Assembly: GCA_046154645.1 (NCBI GenBank)
Contig: JBJXDZ010000033.1
Span: forward strand, 55,408 to 119,407
DNA length: 64,000 nucleotides
Source: Ga0077555 sp046154645
Lineage (GTDB): Bacteria; Pseudomonadota; Alphaproteobacteria; Rhizobiales; Hyphomicrobiaceae
Direction of reading: 5' to 3'
Shown here: one piece after another, positions 1-8,952 of the stretch
Layout: every line of letters starts with the position of its first letter
Numbering within the stretch: position 1 is the stretch's first letter
Made by a program: the position numbers and the translations under genes
Notes under the pieces: generated by a model
What the model was told of the DNA's origin: nothing
The model's input: only the letters and a program-made list of their open reading frames with translations
The model's database searches: none

Positions 1-1
1 G

Positions 2-943
2 TGCACGATGGAATGCGCCGGCAATGGCCGCACCATGTTCTGGGAACAGCAGGGCATGACCAAAGGCGCCACGCAGGTGAAGGGCAACAGCTGGGGTCTC
101 GGCGCCGTCGGCCAGGCCGAATGGCAGTATGTGCCGATGTCGCACATCCTGGGCCTCGTCGGGCTCAAGAAGTCGGCAAAGTGGGCCCTGTTCTGGTCGG
201 GCATCGACGCCAAGGTGGCTGGGACTGAATCCGACACGGGCCGCCCACTACCGATCAACGAACTCACGCAACGCGGGCTCGACATCGGCCTCGCCTTCAA
301 GATGAACGGGCTCGACTTGCCGGCCGATCATGGCGGGCCCGTGCGCCTGATCGTCCCCGGTTGGACGGGCGCCGCCTCCATCAAATGGCTGAGCGAGATC
401 AAGATCGCCGACCACAACTTCTGGGTGCCGCTGAGCGCCTTCGATCACGTGTTCCAGGGGCCGACCTATAAGATCCCCAAGCCCGAGGCCGGCGACGAAT
501 TCCGCTTCTGCAAGCCCGAGCAGATCACCGGTCCCATGGTCACCTGGCTGAAGCCGAAGACGCTGGTCACCATCCCGCTGATGGTCACCGAGGCGCATGC
601 CCTGCCGCACAACTATCCCCTGAAGCTCGGCGAGAAGCCGAAACTCCCAGCTGGCATGCGCACCATGACGGGCTACGCCTGGGGCCCGCAGTTCGGCATT
701 GCGCGGGTCGATTACCGCATCGATGGCGGCGAATGGCAACGCGCCAATATCCGCGGCCCAAACCTCGGTCGCTACACGTGGGTGCGCTTCTCGTTCGACT
801 GGGATGCGAAACCCGGCGCCCACGTCATCGAAACTCGTGCCACCGATCTGGCTGGGCAGAAACAGCCCGACACGACGGTGCCGTTCAATAGCGGCGGCTA
901 TGAGTTCTGGGGCGTGCCGAAAATCCAGCTCGAAATCGTCTGA
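2..943 (+). CDS. Sulfite oxidase family molybdopterin enzyme, 5' truncated by the window edge
   Basis: The reading frame is open from the first bases, so the N-terminus lies outside the window. The opening residues read CTMECAGNGR. ECAGNG is the sulfite-oxidase-fold motif, and its Cys (nt 14-16) is the expected molybdenum ligand. The C-terminal third, with GYAWGPQFGIARVDYRIDGG, matches the Mo-co dimerisation (immunoglobulin-like) domain. The family oxidises sulfite or related sulfur compounds in the periplasm, passing electrons to cytochrome c. No cytochrome partner lies directly downstream, so the electron acceptor is unknown and could be encoded upstream. The substrate is inferred from the family only; the next gene (dacA-like) is unrelated. 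Confidence 0.85.
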   Translation, partial: CTMECAGNGRTMFWEQQGMTKGATQVKGNSWGLGAVGQAEWQYVPMSHILGLVGLKKSAKWALFWSGIDAKVAGTESDTGRPLPINELTQRGLDIGLAFKMNGLDLPADHGGPVRLIVPGWTGAASIKWLSEIKIADHNFWVPLSAFDHVFQGPTYKIPKPEAGDEFRFCKPEQITGPMVTWLKPKTLVTIPLMVTEAHALPHNYPLKLGEKPKLPAGMRTMTGYAWGPQFGIARVDYRIDGGEWQRANIRGPNLGRYTWVRFSFDWDAKPGAHVIETRATDLAGQKQPDTTVPFNSGGYEFWGVPKIQLEIV

Positions 944-1205
944 AGGGACGACCGCCACTGGCTCAGTCAAGTTGAAACGACGCGATGGCGGCCGTTAACG
1001 CTACCGCACGTTGCCGCCCCCAGCATTAACCAATGCGCAGGGCACCGGACCCTACAATCCCCGTCAAGTCTCAAGGAGGCGCCGTAAAGGTGCCCCAAAA
1101 CAATGGTCGTGTCGCCGCAGGGCACACATACGCTGGGGAGCGTCACCACTGGTATTGGCGAGGGAGTGATCCCTCCATGCTGGTGGAAGCGTCGGGTTCG
1201 AGGGA

Positions 1206-2909
1206 ATGCAGAAGGGGCGTCAAAGTTTTGGCAGCAAGGATCGCCGCCGCGATCCGGCGTCGCTGGTCGGGCTCGGGCTCGGCCTTTTGGCGTTGCTGGC
1301 CTTGGCCTTCTTGCCGGCCAGCGCCGTCGCGGCGCCCGGCCGCCACGCCGCCATGGTGATCGATGCCAACAGCGGCCAAGTGTTGCACGCGCAAGGCGCC
1401 GACGAGCCGCGCTATCCGGCCTCCCTGACCAAGATGATGACCGTCTACATCGTCTTCGAATTGCTCCAGCAGGGCCGCCTGAAGCCGAACACCCGCATCC
1501 GAATTTCTCCAACAGCCGCCAGCACGTCGCCGTCCAAGCTCGGCCTCGAGGCCGGCGCCGAAATCACGGTGATGAATGCAGTGCAGGCGCTCATCGTCAA
1601 ATCGGCCAACGATATGGCCGTCGCCGTCGCCGAGCACATCGCTGGCAGCGAGCCCAAGTTCGCGGCCCTCATGACGCAGAAGGCGCGCCAGCTCGGCATG
1701 TCGCAAACGACCTTCCGCAATGCGCACGGCCTGCCTGACTCAGGCCAGGTCACGACGGCGCGCGACATGCTGACCCTGGCCATGCGCCTGCACGACGATT
1801 TCCCGCAGCAGTATCGCATGTTCAGCCAGCGCTCGTTCGCCTACGGCGGCAGTATCCATCGCAACCACAACACGATGCTGGACTCCTACCGCGGCATGGA
1901 TGGGCTCAAGACCGGCTACACCACGCCGTCAGGATTCAATCTCGTGGCCTCCGTGCGCCGCGATGGCAAGCACGTGGTCGCCGCCGTGTTCGGCGGCTCG
2001 AGCGCTGCGGCGCGCAATGCCTACATGCGCGTCATGCTCGACCGCACGCTGCCGAACGCCGCCACCACCAAGACACGCCAGCCAGCCCTCGTCGCCCGTA
2101 CGCCGGCGCCGAAACTCGTCGAGCCGGTGCGCCCGGTCACGGTTGCCCAGGCGCCACCCGCGCCCCGTCCCGCAGCCCCGCCGCGCCTGACCGTCGCGCC
2201 GTTGGCGCCGCCGGCACCCGAGGCTCAGCTTGTCGTCGCCGCCAAGCCCGAGGAGGCTCCACCTCCCGGCCCCGAAAGCAACTTCGGTGCTCCCGTCGAG
2301 GTCGCACGCGTACGTCCCGTCGTGGTGGCCCCGCGGCCGCGCCGCACGCCAGAGCCGGTCGTCGCGCAAGGTGGCTCGGTTGCCGCGCCGATTGCGCAGC
2401 CGCCGCTTGCCGCAGCGCCACCGTCCCCGCCTCCTGCAGCTCCCATCGCGCGCGGCGTACAGCCTTCCTCACTGCAGGCCCAGGCCGAGCGCCTGAAACG
2501 CGGTGAGCCGCCGGCACCGGCACCTGTGCTGGTAACCGGCCCTGCCCCGGCGCGCGGCCAGCCCGTGCCCGGCAACCGCCAGCAGCCGACCGCCAGCACG
2601 GCCGCGCTCGAGCCGGCACAGCCGAACTATCGCCTCAAGGGGCCGACACCCGCTGCTCCGAGTGGCGCCATCATTATCCAGATCGGCGCCTATTCGACCG
2701 AGGCCGAAGCCCAGCGCCAATTGCAGGCCGCCAAAGCCAAGGCCGGCGCCGCCCTGGCCACGGCCACCCCGACCACGGTCCCGGTGACGACCGGCGGCCG
2801 GCAGCTGTTCCGCGCCCGCTTCGTTGGCTTCGACGCCGCCACCGCCGCCACCGCTTGCAACGAGTTGCGCCGCCAGCAGATCGACTGCCAGGTCGCCGCC
2901 GGCGGCTGA
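1206..2909 (+). CDS. D-alanyl-D-alanine carboxypeptidase (peptidase S11) with C-terminal SPOR domain
   Basis: This is a 567-residue exported penicillin-binding protein that trims the terminal D-Ala from peptidoglycan stem peptides. A basic N-terminus and hydrophobic stretch (about residues 18-43) form the signal peptide. The three catalytic motifs are present: SLTK (Ser73, Lys76), SAN (133-135) and KTG (235-237). Residues about 285-485 are a long Pro/Ala-rich linker. Residues about 488-567 form a SPOR domain that should bind denuded septal glycan. The family core is only about 280 residues, so the tail doubles the length; DacA-like proteins with SPOR tails are common in Hyphomicrobiales. A small hairpin (GAGGGA/TCCCTC, 1160-1175) lies in its leader. 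Confidence 0.93.
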   Translation: MQKGRQSFGSKDRRRDPASLVGLGLGLLALLALAFLPASAVAAPGRHAAMVIDANSGQVLHAQGADEPRYPASLTKMMTVYIVFELLQQGRLKPNTRIRISPTAASTSPSKLGLEAGAEITVMNAVQALIVKSANDMAVAVAEHIAGSEPKFAALMTQKARQLGMSQTTFRNAHGLPDSGQVTTARDMLTLAMRLHDDFPQQYRMFSQRSFAYGGSIHRNHNTMLDSYRGMDGLKTGYTTPSGFNLVASVRRDGKHVVAAVFGGSSAAARNAYMRVMLDRTLPNAATTKTRQPALVARTPAPKLVEPVRPVTVAQAPPAPRPAAPPRLTVAPLAPPAPEAQLVVAAKPEEAPPPGPESNFGAPVEVARVRPVVVAPRPRRTPEPVVAQGGSVAAPIAQPPLAAAPPSPPPAAPIARGVQPSSLQAQAERLKRGEPPAPAPVLVTGPAPARGQPVPGNRQQPTASTAALEPAQPNYRLKGPTPAAPSGAIIIQIGAYSTEAEAQRQLQAAKAKAGAALATATPTTVPVTTGGRQLFRARFVGFDAATAATACNELRRQQIDCQVAAGG

Positions 2910-2931
2910 ACCGTGCGGCGCGTGTAACCCC

Positions 2932-3642
2932 TCACCGCCCCCCCGGCGCGGCACCGAGCGCCACATCCTTGGCCTCGTTGATCTTCGCCGCGAGATAGGT
3001 GGAACCGCCGCGATCGGGGTGCAGCTTCAGCATCAGCTTCTTGTGCGCCTCGCGAATATCCTCGGCCGTGGCGCCGTCCTTGAGCCCCAGGATCTCCAAC
3101 GCCTCGGACCGGGCCATGCGCCCATCCGGGCCCTTGGGCGCATCGGCCTCGGCCCGCGCCAAATCCTCCCGCCAGGTTGGATGCAGGCGGTCGAGATAGG
3201 CTTCGATCAAAGTTGCCGACTGAGGATCGGCGAAGCGACAGTCCTGCCACAGATGGGCGAGTTCCACAGGCCGCATGCGATCGAGATCACGGCCAGCAAA
3301 GAAGCCCTTCAACACACGGCCCCGCATGGCGCCGCTTGCGTGGTCGAGTTCCATCTCGAGGGTGTCGGTCGTGACGGTCGAAGCCTGCCCCGCTTTGGGC
3401 GCCGCCTGTCCGCGCGCCCACGGCACATGATGCCCCCAGATCAACCAGCCGGCGAACGAGAACAGGGGCAGCGCCAAGGCGAAGTTGCCGCGAAAAGTCA
3501 GATAGCCCGCCGCCGCCCCCGCGGCGACCCCACCGCCGAGCCGCAAGCGTCGCGCCATGAGAGCGGGACTGGCACGCGTGTAGGCACGCACCGCCAAGAG
3601 CGTGAGCGCGAGCAGCACCAGCAGGGCTGCGACATTGAGCAT
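2932..3642 (-). CDS. Membrane-anchored DnaJ-domain protein
   Basis: A 236-residue protein. It has a hydrophobic N-terminal segment (about 3-19), a second hydrophobic stretch (about 38-70), a soluble middle part, and a C-terminal J domain (about 179-236). The J domain carries the HPD tripeptide at 208-210 that stimulates DnaK ATPase. This is a co-chaperone tethered to the membrane with its J domain at the C-terminus, an arrangement like TIM14/Pam18-type or DjlA-type proteins; which face of the membrane it occupies is inferred. It lies 29 bp downstream of the VWA-like gene on the same strand, so the two are probably co-transcribed. Its client is unknown. Confidence 0.85.
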   Translation of the reverse strand: MLNVAALLVLLALTLLAVRAYTRASPALMARRLRLGGGVAAGAAAGYLTFRGNFALALPLFSFAGWLIWGHHVPWARGQAAPKAGQASTVTTDTLEMELDHASGAMRGRVLKGFFAGRDLDRMRPVELAHLWQDCRFADPQSATLIEAYLDRLHPTWREDLARAEADAPKGPDGRMARSEALEILGLKDGATAEDIREAHKKLMLKLHPDRGGSTYLAAKINEAKDVALGAAPGGR

Positions 3643-3671
3643 GGCTTCGCCTCGGGCTCTCTGGCTTTAAG

Positions 3672-4496
3672 TCAGCTGCGCCGCATTCCTTCGATGAGAC
3701 GGCGCGCTCCCGTCCCATTGGCTCGCTCGGCGAGACGGGCCAGCGCCAGCCGCCCACCCGCCGCATAGACAGCAACCGCTTCCAGGAGGGCGCGCAACTC
3801 TGCCGCCGCCCCCGTATCGAAGCGACAGCAGGCGCCGCGCGTCAAGCGAGCGATCTCGCGGAACGCGCGCTCGGCCTGCGCATCCTGCCCTTCCTGGAAC
3901 AGGAACACCGGTACCCCGAGCAGCGCCAGCTCGCCGGCCCGCCCGCACAGCTCGTCGATCGACTCCTCCATGCTATCACCGACATAGACCAGCGCACTGA
4001 CGCGGCGCAATTCACTCTCTTGGCGGGTATGGCTGAGCACCCGGCCGATCTGTGTATAGCCACCTTGGCAGGACACCTGCGTCATCAGTCGTGCCAGCGC
4101 CTCGGGGTCATCGACCCACTTCGATGCCCGGCACTGCGACGAGCCGCGGAAATACACCAGTTGCACGTCGAGGCCACCGACCGCCTTGACGGCGGCGAAC
4201 ATGTCGGCCTGCAGGCCAAGCGCCATGTCCCAAGTCGGCTGCCGGCTCATGGTGGCGTCCATGGCGAAGACAAGACGCCCTCTGCCCGTGGTTGTCGCCT
4301 TGGGCAGATTCTTGATGCGGGCGAGGAAATCGGCCACCTCCGCTGATGACGAGCGCTCCACCGCCGGCGTAGAGGCTGGTTGTACTGGCTTGATCACAGG
4401 TGAAGCGGACGCTTGCCCCGGCGGCACAGCCGCGGTTGGCAATTCCGCTGGATCAGCCTCTTGCGCCCGGTCGGGCGTGTCGCGCTTCTTGGTCAT
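3672..4496 (-). CDS. VWA-like domain protein
   Basis: A 274-residue protein with a low-complexity, Pro/Ala-rich N-terminus of about 50 residues. The rest resembles a von Willebrand factor A fold: a beta strand ending in DATMS (Asp80-Ser84) is a DxTxS variant of the metal-ion-dependent adhesion motif, followed by strands containing DVQLVYFRG and SALVYVGDSMEE. No signal peptide or membrane segment is visible, so it is probably cytosolic. The DnaJ-domain gene follows immediately. Function is not known; VWA proteins usually act in metal-dependent protein assembly. The start is the ATG at 4496. Confidence 0.75.
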   Translation of the reverse strand: MTKKRDTPDRAQEADPAELPTAAVPPGQASASPVIKPVQPASTPAVERSSSAEVADFLARIKNLPKATTTGRGRLVFAMDATMSRQPTWDMALGLQADMFAAVKAVGGLDVQLVYFRGSSQCRASKWVDDPEALARLMTQVSCQGGYTQIGRVLSHTRQESELRRVSALVYVGDSMEESIDELCGRAGELALLGVPVFLFQEGQDAQAERAFREIARLTRGACCRFDTGAAAELRALLEAVAVYAAGGRLALARLAERANGTGARRLIEGMRRS

Positions 4497-4607
4497 GGGT
4501 CGCCACGGGGTTCGCCATCGGCACCGCGCCTTGGCGCTTCACCAGTACGTTAGATGGCGATTGTGGCAGCCCGCGACAACTCTCCCTTTGCTGTGGGTTC
4601 CCGTCCG

Positions 4608-5333
4608 TCAGCGGCGCGGGCAACCCATGGCCTCGGCGACGCCTATGAAGCTGTCGGTGATCACGTCCCACGGCTGACTGGCGGCCAGATCCTTGGCCTG
4701 GGCTGGGCCATACTCGCTCCGCCGCACAACAAACGCCGTGCGATAGCCAGTGGCCGCCGCGGCCGCCAGATCGTCGTTGTGGGCGGCAACCAGCATCACC
4801 TCCGACGGCTCGAGATTGAGCAGGGCCGCGTTGCGCTGGTAGGCTGCCGGCAATGGCTTATACGCCCGCGCCGTTTCCGCACCAAGGATCACATCCCAGG
4901 GCAACCCGGCGCGTTTCGCCATACGCACAAGCAGGCCCGTATTGCCATTCGAGAGCGTGCCAATCACGTAGCGCCGTTTCAATCGCAGCAGGCCATCGAT
5001 TACATCGGGCCAGGGATCGAGGCGATGCCAGATGGTGTTCAGATGCTCGATCTCGTGGGCTCCCAGGCCCTTGATGGCGTGCCGTTCGAGCAGGCGCACC
5101 AGGCTCTCGCGATGCAAGTCATCCAGGATGGTCCATGGCCGGCGGCCCGAGCGGACCTCCTCCATGGCCGGCTGATAGAGGCTGCGCCAATCGTCGGCGA
5201 AGCGCGCCCAGTCGGCCTCGATGCCCCGGCCGTTGCCGAAGGCGGTGAGTTCGCGAATGGTGCTGCCGCGCCAGTCGACGACGGTGCCGAACACATCGAA
5301 CACCAGCGCCTTGACCTGATCCTTTGCCGCCAT
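4608..5333 (-). CDS. Haloacid dehalogenase, type II (HAD superfamily)
   Basis: I chose the start at 5333 (MAAKDQ) because the longer frame would overlap the stop region of the upstream gene and adds no conserved sequence; this gives 241 residues. HAD motif I is FDVFGT with nucleophile Asp13. Motif II lies in GTLSNGN, a Lys sits in YKPLPAAY, and motif III is AHNDDLAAA. This matches L-2-haloacid dehalogenases, which hydrolyse 2-haloalkanoates to 2-hydroxy acids. Many members act on other small substrates, so the dehalogenase name is a family label. It is 20 bp downstream of the DCC-family gene and may share its transcript. Confidence 0.85.
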   Translation of the reverse strand: MAAKDQVKALVFDVFGTVVDWRGSTIRELTAFGNGRGIEADWARFADDWRSLYQPAMEEVRSGRRPWTILDDLHRESLVRLLERHAIKGLGAHEIEHLNTIWHRLDPWPDVIDGLLRLKRRYVIGTLSNGNTGLLVRMAKRAGLPWDVILGAETARAYKPLPAAYQRNAALLNLEPSEVMLVAAHNDDLAAAAATGYRTAFVVRRSEYGPAQAKDLAASQPWDVITDSFIGVAEAMGCPRR

Positions 5334-5353
5334 CGTCCTCAATCCCGTCTGAG

Positions 5354-5836
5354 TTACTCGATCACCCTGTCGCGCCACGTCGCATCCGGCATCACGCACG
5401 TCGCGCTACGCCCGAACAGCCGGTAGCGGTTCTGCGCGATGCGGTCATAGGCCCAATCGCTGAGCCCACGCGGCAGCACGCGCACCACGCCGGCGAGCCG
5501 GCCTGCGCCACCGAGCCGCTGCATGATAGCAGCGAAGGCATCCAGCTTGCCAAAGGCCCGGCCATCCTCCACCAGGAGATTGGTTTCATAGTTTACCGGG
5601 TCGAGGCCGTAATGCCGGAACAGAGCTTGCCCCAGCCGGGATTGGGCGGCCGTGAACTGGAACTGGCGGTGGCGATCGTGCCGCGCCACGAACCGGGCGA
5701 AGCCTGAGCACAGCACACAGACGCCATCGAACACGATCAGCGGCCGGTCGTCGGCAAAGGCTGGAACAGCGGCATCGGCGCGATAGCTGTAGGGAGGCGC
5801 GGCGGAGAGCTTGTGCATCGCCTGGACGCCGGTCAT
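5354..5836 (-). CDS. DCC-family thiol-disulfide oxidoreductase (DUF393)
   Basis: A protein of about 160 residues. The family-defining start of the domain, FDGVCVLCSG, carries a CxxC pair (Cys40, Cys43) in a thioredoxin-like context, and the rest (GLDPVNYETNLLVEDGRAFGKLDA) follows the usual DUF393 pattern. The family is predicted to do thiol redox chemistry; its physiological role is poorly known. The ATG at 5836 overlaps the aroC stop as ATGA, showing translational coupling to aroC; a second in-frame ATG at 5818 is also possible. Confidence 0.83.
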   Translation of the reverse strand: MTGVQAMHKLSAAPPYSYRADAAVPAFADDRPLIVFDGVCVLCSGFARFVARHDRHRQFQFTAAQSRLGQALFRHYGLDPVNYETNLLVEDGRAFGKLDAFAAIMQRLGGAGRLAGVVRVLPRGLSDWAYDRIAQNRYRLFGRSATCVMPDATWRDRVIE

Positions 5837-6945
5837 CCGCCGAGGCTCCGCATCGGCGTACTGCCGACCTGGCCACGATGGCGCAGCATATGGTCCGCAA
5901 GAACCAGCGCCATCATCGCCTCGCCGACCGGCACCGCGCGCAGCCCCACGCAGGGGTCGTGGCGGCCCTTGGTGACGATCTCCGTTTCGTGCCCCGCGAC
6001 ATCTACCGTGCGCCGCGGCTGCGAAATCGACGACGTGGGCTTTACCGCAAAGCGCACCACCACCGGTTGCCCGGTCGAGATGCCGCCGAGGATGCCACCG
6101 GCATGGTTGGCAAGGAATGTCGGGCGGCCATCATTGCCCGCCCGCATCTCGTCGGCATTGTCCTCGCCCGAAAGCGCTGCCGCCGCGAAACCATCGCCAA
6201 TCTCGACGCCCTTGACGGCGTTGATGCTCATCATGGCCGAGGCCAGATCCTGGTCGAGCTTGCCGTAGATTGGCGCGCCCCATCCCGGCGGTACACCCTC
6301 GGCCACCACCTCGATGATGGCGCCTGCCGACGACCCGGCCTTGCGGACCCGGTCGAGATAAGGCGCCCAGGCGGCAGCCGCGACCGGATCAGGACAGAAG
6401 AACGGGTTGCGCTCGACCTCGGCCCAGTCCCAGTTCGCGCGATCGATCTTGTGGGGGCCAAGTTGCACCAGCGCGCCCCGCACCGTGACACCATCGAGCA
6501 CGCGCCGGGCTACGGCGCCGGCGGCCACACGCATGGCGGTCTCGCGTGCCGAAGAACGCCCGCCGCCGCGATAATCCCGGATACCGTACTTGGCCCAGTA
6601 GGTGTAATCGGCGTGACCCGGGCGAAACTTGGCGGCGATGTCGCCGTAGTCCTTGGAGCGCTGATCGACATTGTCGATGTGCAGCGCGATGGCTGTGCCG
6701 GTCGTCACCTGCTGTCCCGACGCATCGGCGAACACGCCGGATAGAATGCGAACCTGGTCCGGTTCCTGGCGCTGTGTGGTGAAGCGCGACTGACCCGGCC
6801 GCCGCTTGTCCAGGAAGCCCTGGATCCACGCTGCGTCGAGAACCAGACCCGGCGGGCAGCCATCCACCACGCAGCCGATGGCCGGCCCGTGGCTCTCGCC
6901 CCAGGTCGTCATACGGAACATTTGGCCGAACGAATTGTGTGACAT
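5833..6945 (-). CDS. aroC: Chorismate synthase
   Basis: Catalyses the last shikimate-pathway step, 5-enolpyruvylshikimate-3-phosphate to chorismate, needing reduced FMN. The N-terminus MSHNSFGQMFRMTTWGESHG is the classic signature (start taken at this ATG, 6945, giving 370 residues). Other conserved blocks are RRPGQSRFTTQR, DYTYWAKYGIRDYRGGGRSSARETA and, near the C-terminus, FAVKPTSSI. Length fits the family. The gene heads a probable aroC, DCC-protein, dehalogenase transcript. Confidence 0.97.
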   Translation of the reverse strand: MSHNSFGQMFRMTTWGESHGPAIGCVVDGCPPGLVLDAAWIQGFLDKRRPGQSRFTTQRQEPDQVRILSGVFADASGQQVTTGTAIALHIDNVDQRSKDYGDIAAKFRPGHADYTYWAKYGIRDYRGGGRSSARETAMRVAAGAVARRVLDGVTVRGALVQLGPHKIDRANWDWAEVERNPFFCPDPVAAAAWAPYLDRVRKAGSSAGAIIEVVAEGVPPGWGAPIYGKLDQDLASAMMSINAVKGVEIGDGFAAAALSGEDNADEMRAGNDGRPTFLANHAGGILGGISTGQPVVVRFAVKPTSSISQPRRTVDVAGHETEIVTKGRHDPCVGLRAVPVGEAMMALVLADHMLRHRGQVGSTPMRSLGG

Positions 6946-6994
6946 GGCTGCCAACGGCTGGGGACGCGGGTTTTGCGACTTGCTTAGCGGCGGC

Positions 6995-7010
6995 GTTGCG
7001 CTTGCGCAAC
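6995..7010. repeat. Short inverted repeat in the aroC/7158 intergenic region
   Basis: GTTGCGC-TT-GCGCAAC is a perfect 7-bp dyad about 50 bp upstream of aroC. It could be an operator or a chance palindrome; nothing else supports a role. Confidence 0.3.
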
Positions 7011-7157
7011 AGGCAGAGGCGAGAAAGCACCGCGGCGCGATTCGAGGTGTTCGTCAAGCCCCAGAGGAGGCCGTGACAAGCCCCCAATCCACAGCTTATG
7101 CACTTGAGTTATGTACGGCGTGATTCTTGCCATCCACAACAGCAATGAGGGAGCTCA

Positions 7158-7463
7158 ATGCGCAAGACTGCAATCGCGCTGATCGGCGCGATGGCCTTTG
7201 CCTTAGGCGGGGCCACCGTTCCGACGGACGCCTTCGCGAAGGACAAGCCAAAACCGGCCAAAGTCCTGGTCAAGAAGGCTGAGAAGCCGGCCAAGGTTAA
7301 GGTTGGTTCCAAGTGCAAGCCGGGCGAAAAGTGGAACGCCACGGCAACCCTGAACGCGGGGGCCTGCGAGAAGCGCAAGGTCGCCAAGATCAAGGTGAAG
7401 TCGGCTCCGAAGGCAGCTGAGAAGCCTGCCGACAAGCCGGCCGTGATCAAGAAGACAGGCTGA
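7158..7463 (+). CDS. Small secreted Lys/Ala/Pro-rich protein with a Cys pair
   Basis: 101 residues. A signal peptide (basic start, hydrophobic 4-20, likely cleavage after AFA at about 27) is followed by a very basic, Lys/Pro/Ala-rich chain interrupted by one structured segment, SKCKPGEKWNATATLNAGAC, with Cys53 and Cys70 probably forming a disulfide. A GAGGGAG-like Shine-Dalgarno precedes the ATG and a strong intrinsic terminator follows, so expression as a single gene is likely. The second gene at 7731 has the same layout. No function is recognised; such proteins in Hyphomicrobiales are annotated as hypothetical exported proteins. Confidence 0.7.
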   Translation: MRKTAIALIGAMAFALGGATVPTDAFAKDKPKPAKVLVKKAEKPAKVKVGSKCKPGEKWNATATLNAGACEKRKVAKIKVKSAPKAAEKPADKPAVIKKTG

Positions 7464-7539
7464 CGCCTGTTTGAAACGAACATTTCTGGTCAGCGAATGA
7501 GCCCGCTGACTGGAAGTGGTCGTCATTATGTTTCTGGGG

Positions 7540-7571
7540 GGTCGGAGCAGCCGCTGCTCCGACCTTTTTTG
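7540..7571 (+). terminator. Rho-independent terminator
   Basis: GGTCGGAGCAG, loop CCG, CTGCTCCGACC, then TTTTTT. The stem is 11 perfect base pairs followed by six T. It ends the transcript of the small secreted protein at 7158. A weaker stem GTCAGCG/CGCTGAC lies just upstream (about 7491-7512). Confidence 0.9.
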
Positions 7572-7730
7572 TTTCCGAGCCGCCCGCATCCCGCCCCCAA
7601 TGGCCTTGCTGCTACCCCGCTCACGGATGATCACCGGCCATGACGACTTGTGCCAGCCAGCCATTGCGCTAGGTTACGCCAGGATGAAGCTGCCCCCTGG
7701 TGGCTTCGGTATCAGGATAGCGGTTACGTC

Positions 7731-8336
7731 ATGGGTTCCCTGCTGGCGCGTGCAAGCCAATTGGTCAATTTGAGCCTCTTCGGCTCGGCGATAGGTTTGT
7801 TCGTGTGGGCGTCGGGTGCCGGTGATGCCTTCATCGCCCGAGCTGAGCCCCCTGGAACAGTGCTGACCGAGTCCAAGCCACCAGTTCCGCTACGTCCCGA
7901 CATTGCCCCCCCTTTGGTCAGTCCGGGAGCCGGCGCCCCCCGACAAGCCCTCGACCCCAAAGGCGACGCCGTTGTCCCGCCATTGCAGCGCAAGCGGCCG
8001 CCACCGGGACAGACCAGCATTCCGATCGTTGCGCCGCCTGAAAAGAAGACGTCGGCCGCCAAACCGCAACCGGCCAGGACCGCAGTCACGCCGCCGGTTG
8101 CCAAGCCGGCCAAAGCCAAACCCGCACCGGCAGGCACCAAAGCCGGGCTCGGCGTCAAGCCGGACCCCGCTGCCAAGTGCGCCACCGGCCTGCGCTATGA
8201 CGCCAAGCAGCTCAAGTGCGTGAAGGTGGCGCCAGTGGCTGCCGTCAAGACGGCGCCAGCGCCAGCCAAGCCGGCCGCTGCAAAATCAGTTGCCGCCCCT
8301 GTCAATACCAAAGCCGTGGCGCCTGCCACCCGCTGA
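7731..8336 (+). CDS. Secreted or anchored Pro/Ala/Lys-rich protein with a Cys pair
   Basis: About 201 residues from the ATG at 7731; the frame extends upstream, but the hydrophobic segment at residues 11-36 is a natural N-terminus. A long Pro/Ala/Lys-rich region follows, then a short structured motif KCATGLRYDAKQLKC with two Cys, then another low-complexity tail. The Cys-Gly-aromatic-Cys motif echoes the one in the 7158 protein, so the two look like distant paralogues. No catalytic domain is visible. It could be a periplasmic or cell-wall-associated structural protein; this is inference. A GCGCCTG/CAGGCGC stem spans the stop codon. Confidence 0.6.
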   Translation: MGSLLARASQLVNLSLFGSAIGLFVWASGAGDAFIARAEPPGTVLTESKPPVPLRPDIAPPLVSPGAGAPRQALDPKGDAVVPPLQRKRPPPGQTSIPIVAPPEKKTSAAKPQPARTAVTPPVAKPAKAKPAPAGTKAGLGVKPDPAAKCATGLRYDAKQLKCVKVAPVAAVKTAPAPAKPAAAKSVAAPVNTKAVAPATR

Positions 8337-8358
8337 CAGGCGCACGCCTCGCGACCCT

Positions 8359-8952
8359 TCACAGCCAATCGATGCTGCCCGCCCGGACGATCATGATGCG
8401 GTCCTGTGGCACCTCGAGATTTGCCACCCGATCCTTAGGCATCTCGATCACCAGACTGCGCAGGGCCCGGCTCACCGCCCCATGCGCAGCCACCACTGTC
8501 TCGCGCTCCACCTGGGCAAGCCAGCCGGCGATCCGTTCCGCCAGCATCCGGTAGCTCTCACCGCCGCGGGGCTGCCAGCCCCATTTGTCTTTCTCGCGCG
8601 CCGCATAGCCCTCTGGGTCCGTCACCGGCAACTCGCTCCACAGCTGCCCTTCCCAGTGGCCGTAGCTCTGCTCCTTGAGCCGGTCGTCTCGGCGAAACGC
8701 GTCAGGCTCCAAACCCATCTCGCGGCGCACGATCTGCATGGTCTCGGCTGCGCGCGACAATGGGCTCGCGACATAGTCGAGGGTGGCGGCCCGTGCACCA
8801 AGAGCTTGGCCCAGCATTTGCCCGTTGCGCGCCGCCTGCCCGCGCCCCGTCGTGTTTAACGGAATGTCGGTTTGGCCTTGGTAGCGCTGCGCCGCATTCC
8901 AGTCCGTCTCGCCGTGGCGAATGAAATAGAGCGTGATCCCTGATTTCAGCAT
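8359..8952 (-). CDS. Histidine phosphatase family protein (phosphoglycerate mutase-like)
   Basis: 197 residues. The N-terminal strand ends in FIRHGETDWN, with the phosphorylated His of the RHG motif; the second catalytic His sits in VVAAHGAVSRAL near the C-terminus. Members remove phosphate from small molecules or transfer it between positions; the substrate here is unknown. The start codon overlaps the stop of the upstream MDR gene as ATGA, so the two are translationally coupled. Confidence 0.88.
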   Translation of the reverse strand: MLKSGITLYFIRHGETDWNAAQRYQGQTDIPLNTTGRGQAARNGQMLGQALGARAATLDYVASPLSRAAETMQIVRREMGLEPDAFRRDDRLKEQSYGHWEGQLWSELPVTDPEGYAAREKDKWGWQPRGGESYRMLAERIAGWLAQVERETVVAAHGAVSRALRSLVIEMPKDRVANLEVPQDRIMIVRAGSIDWL

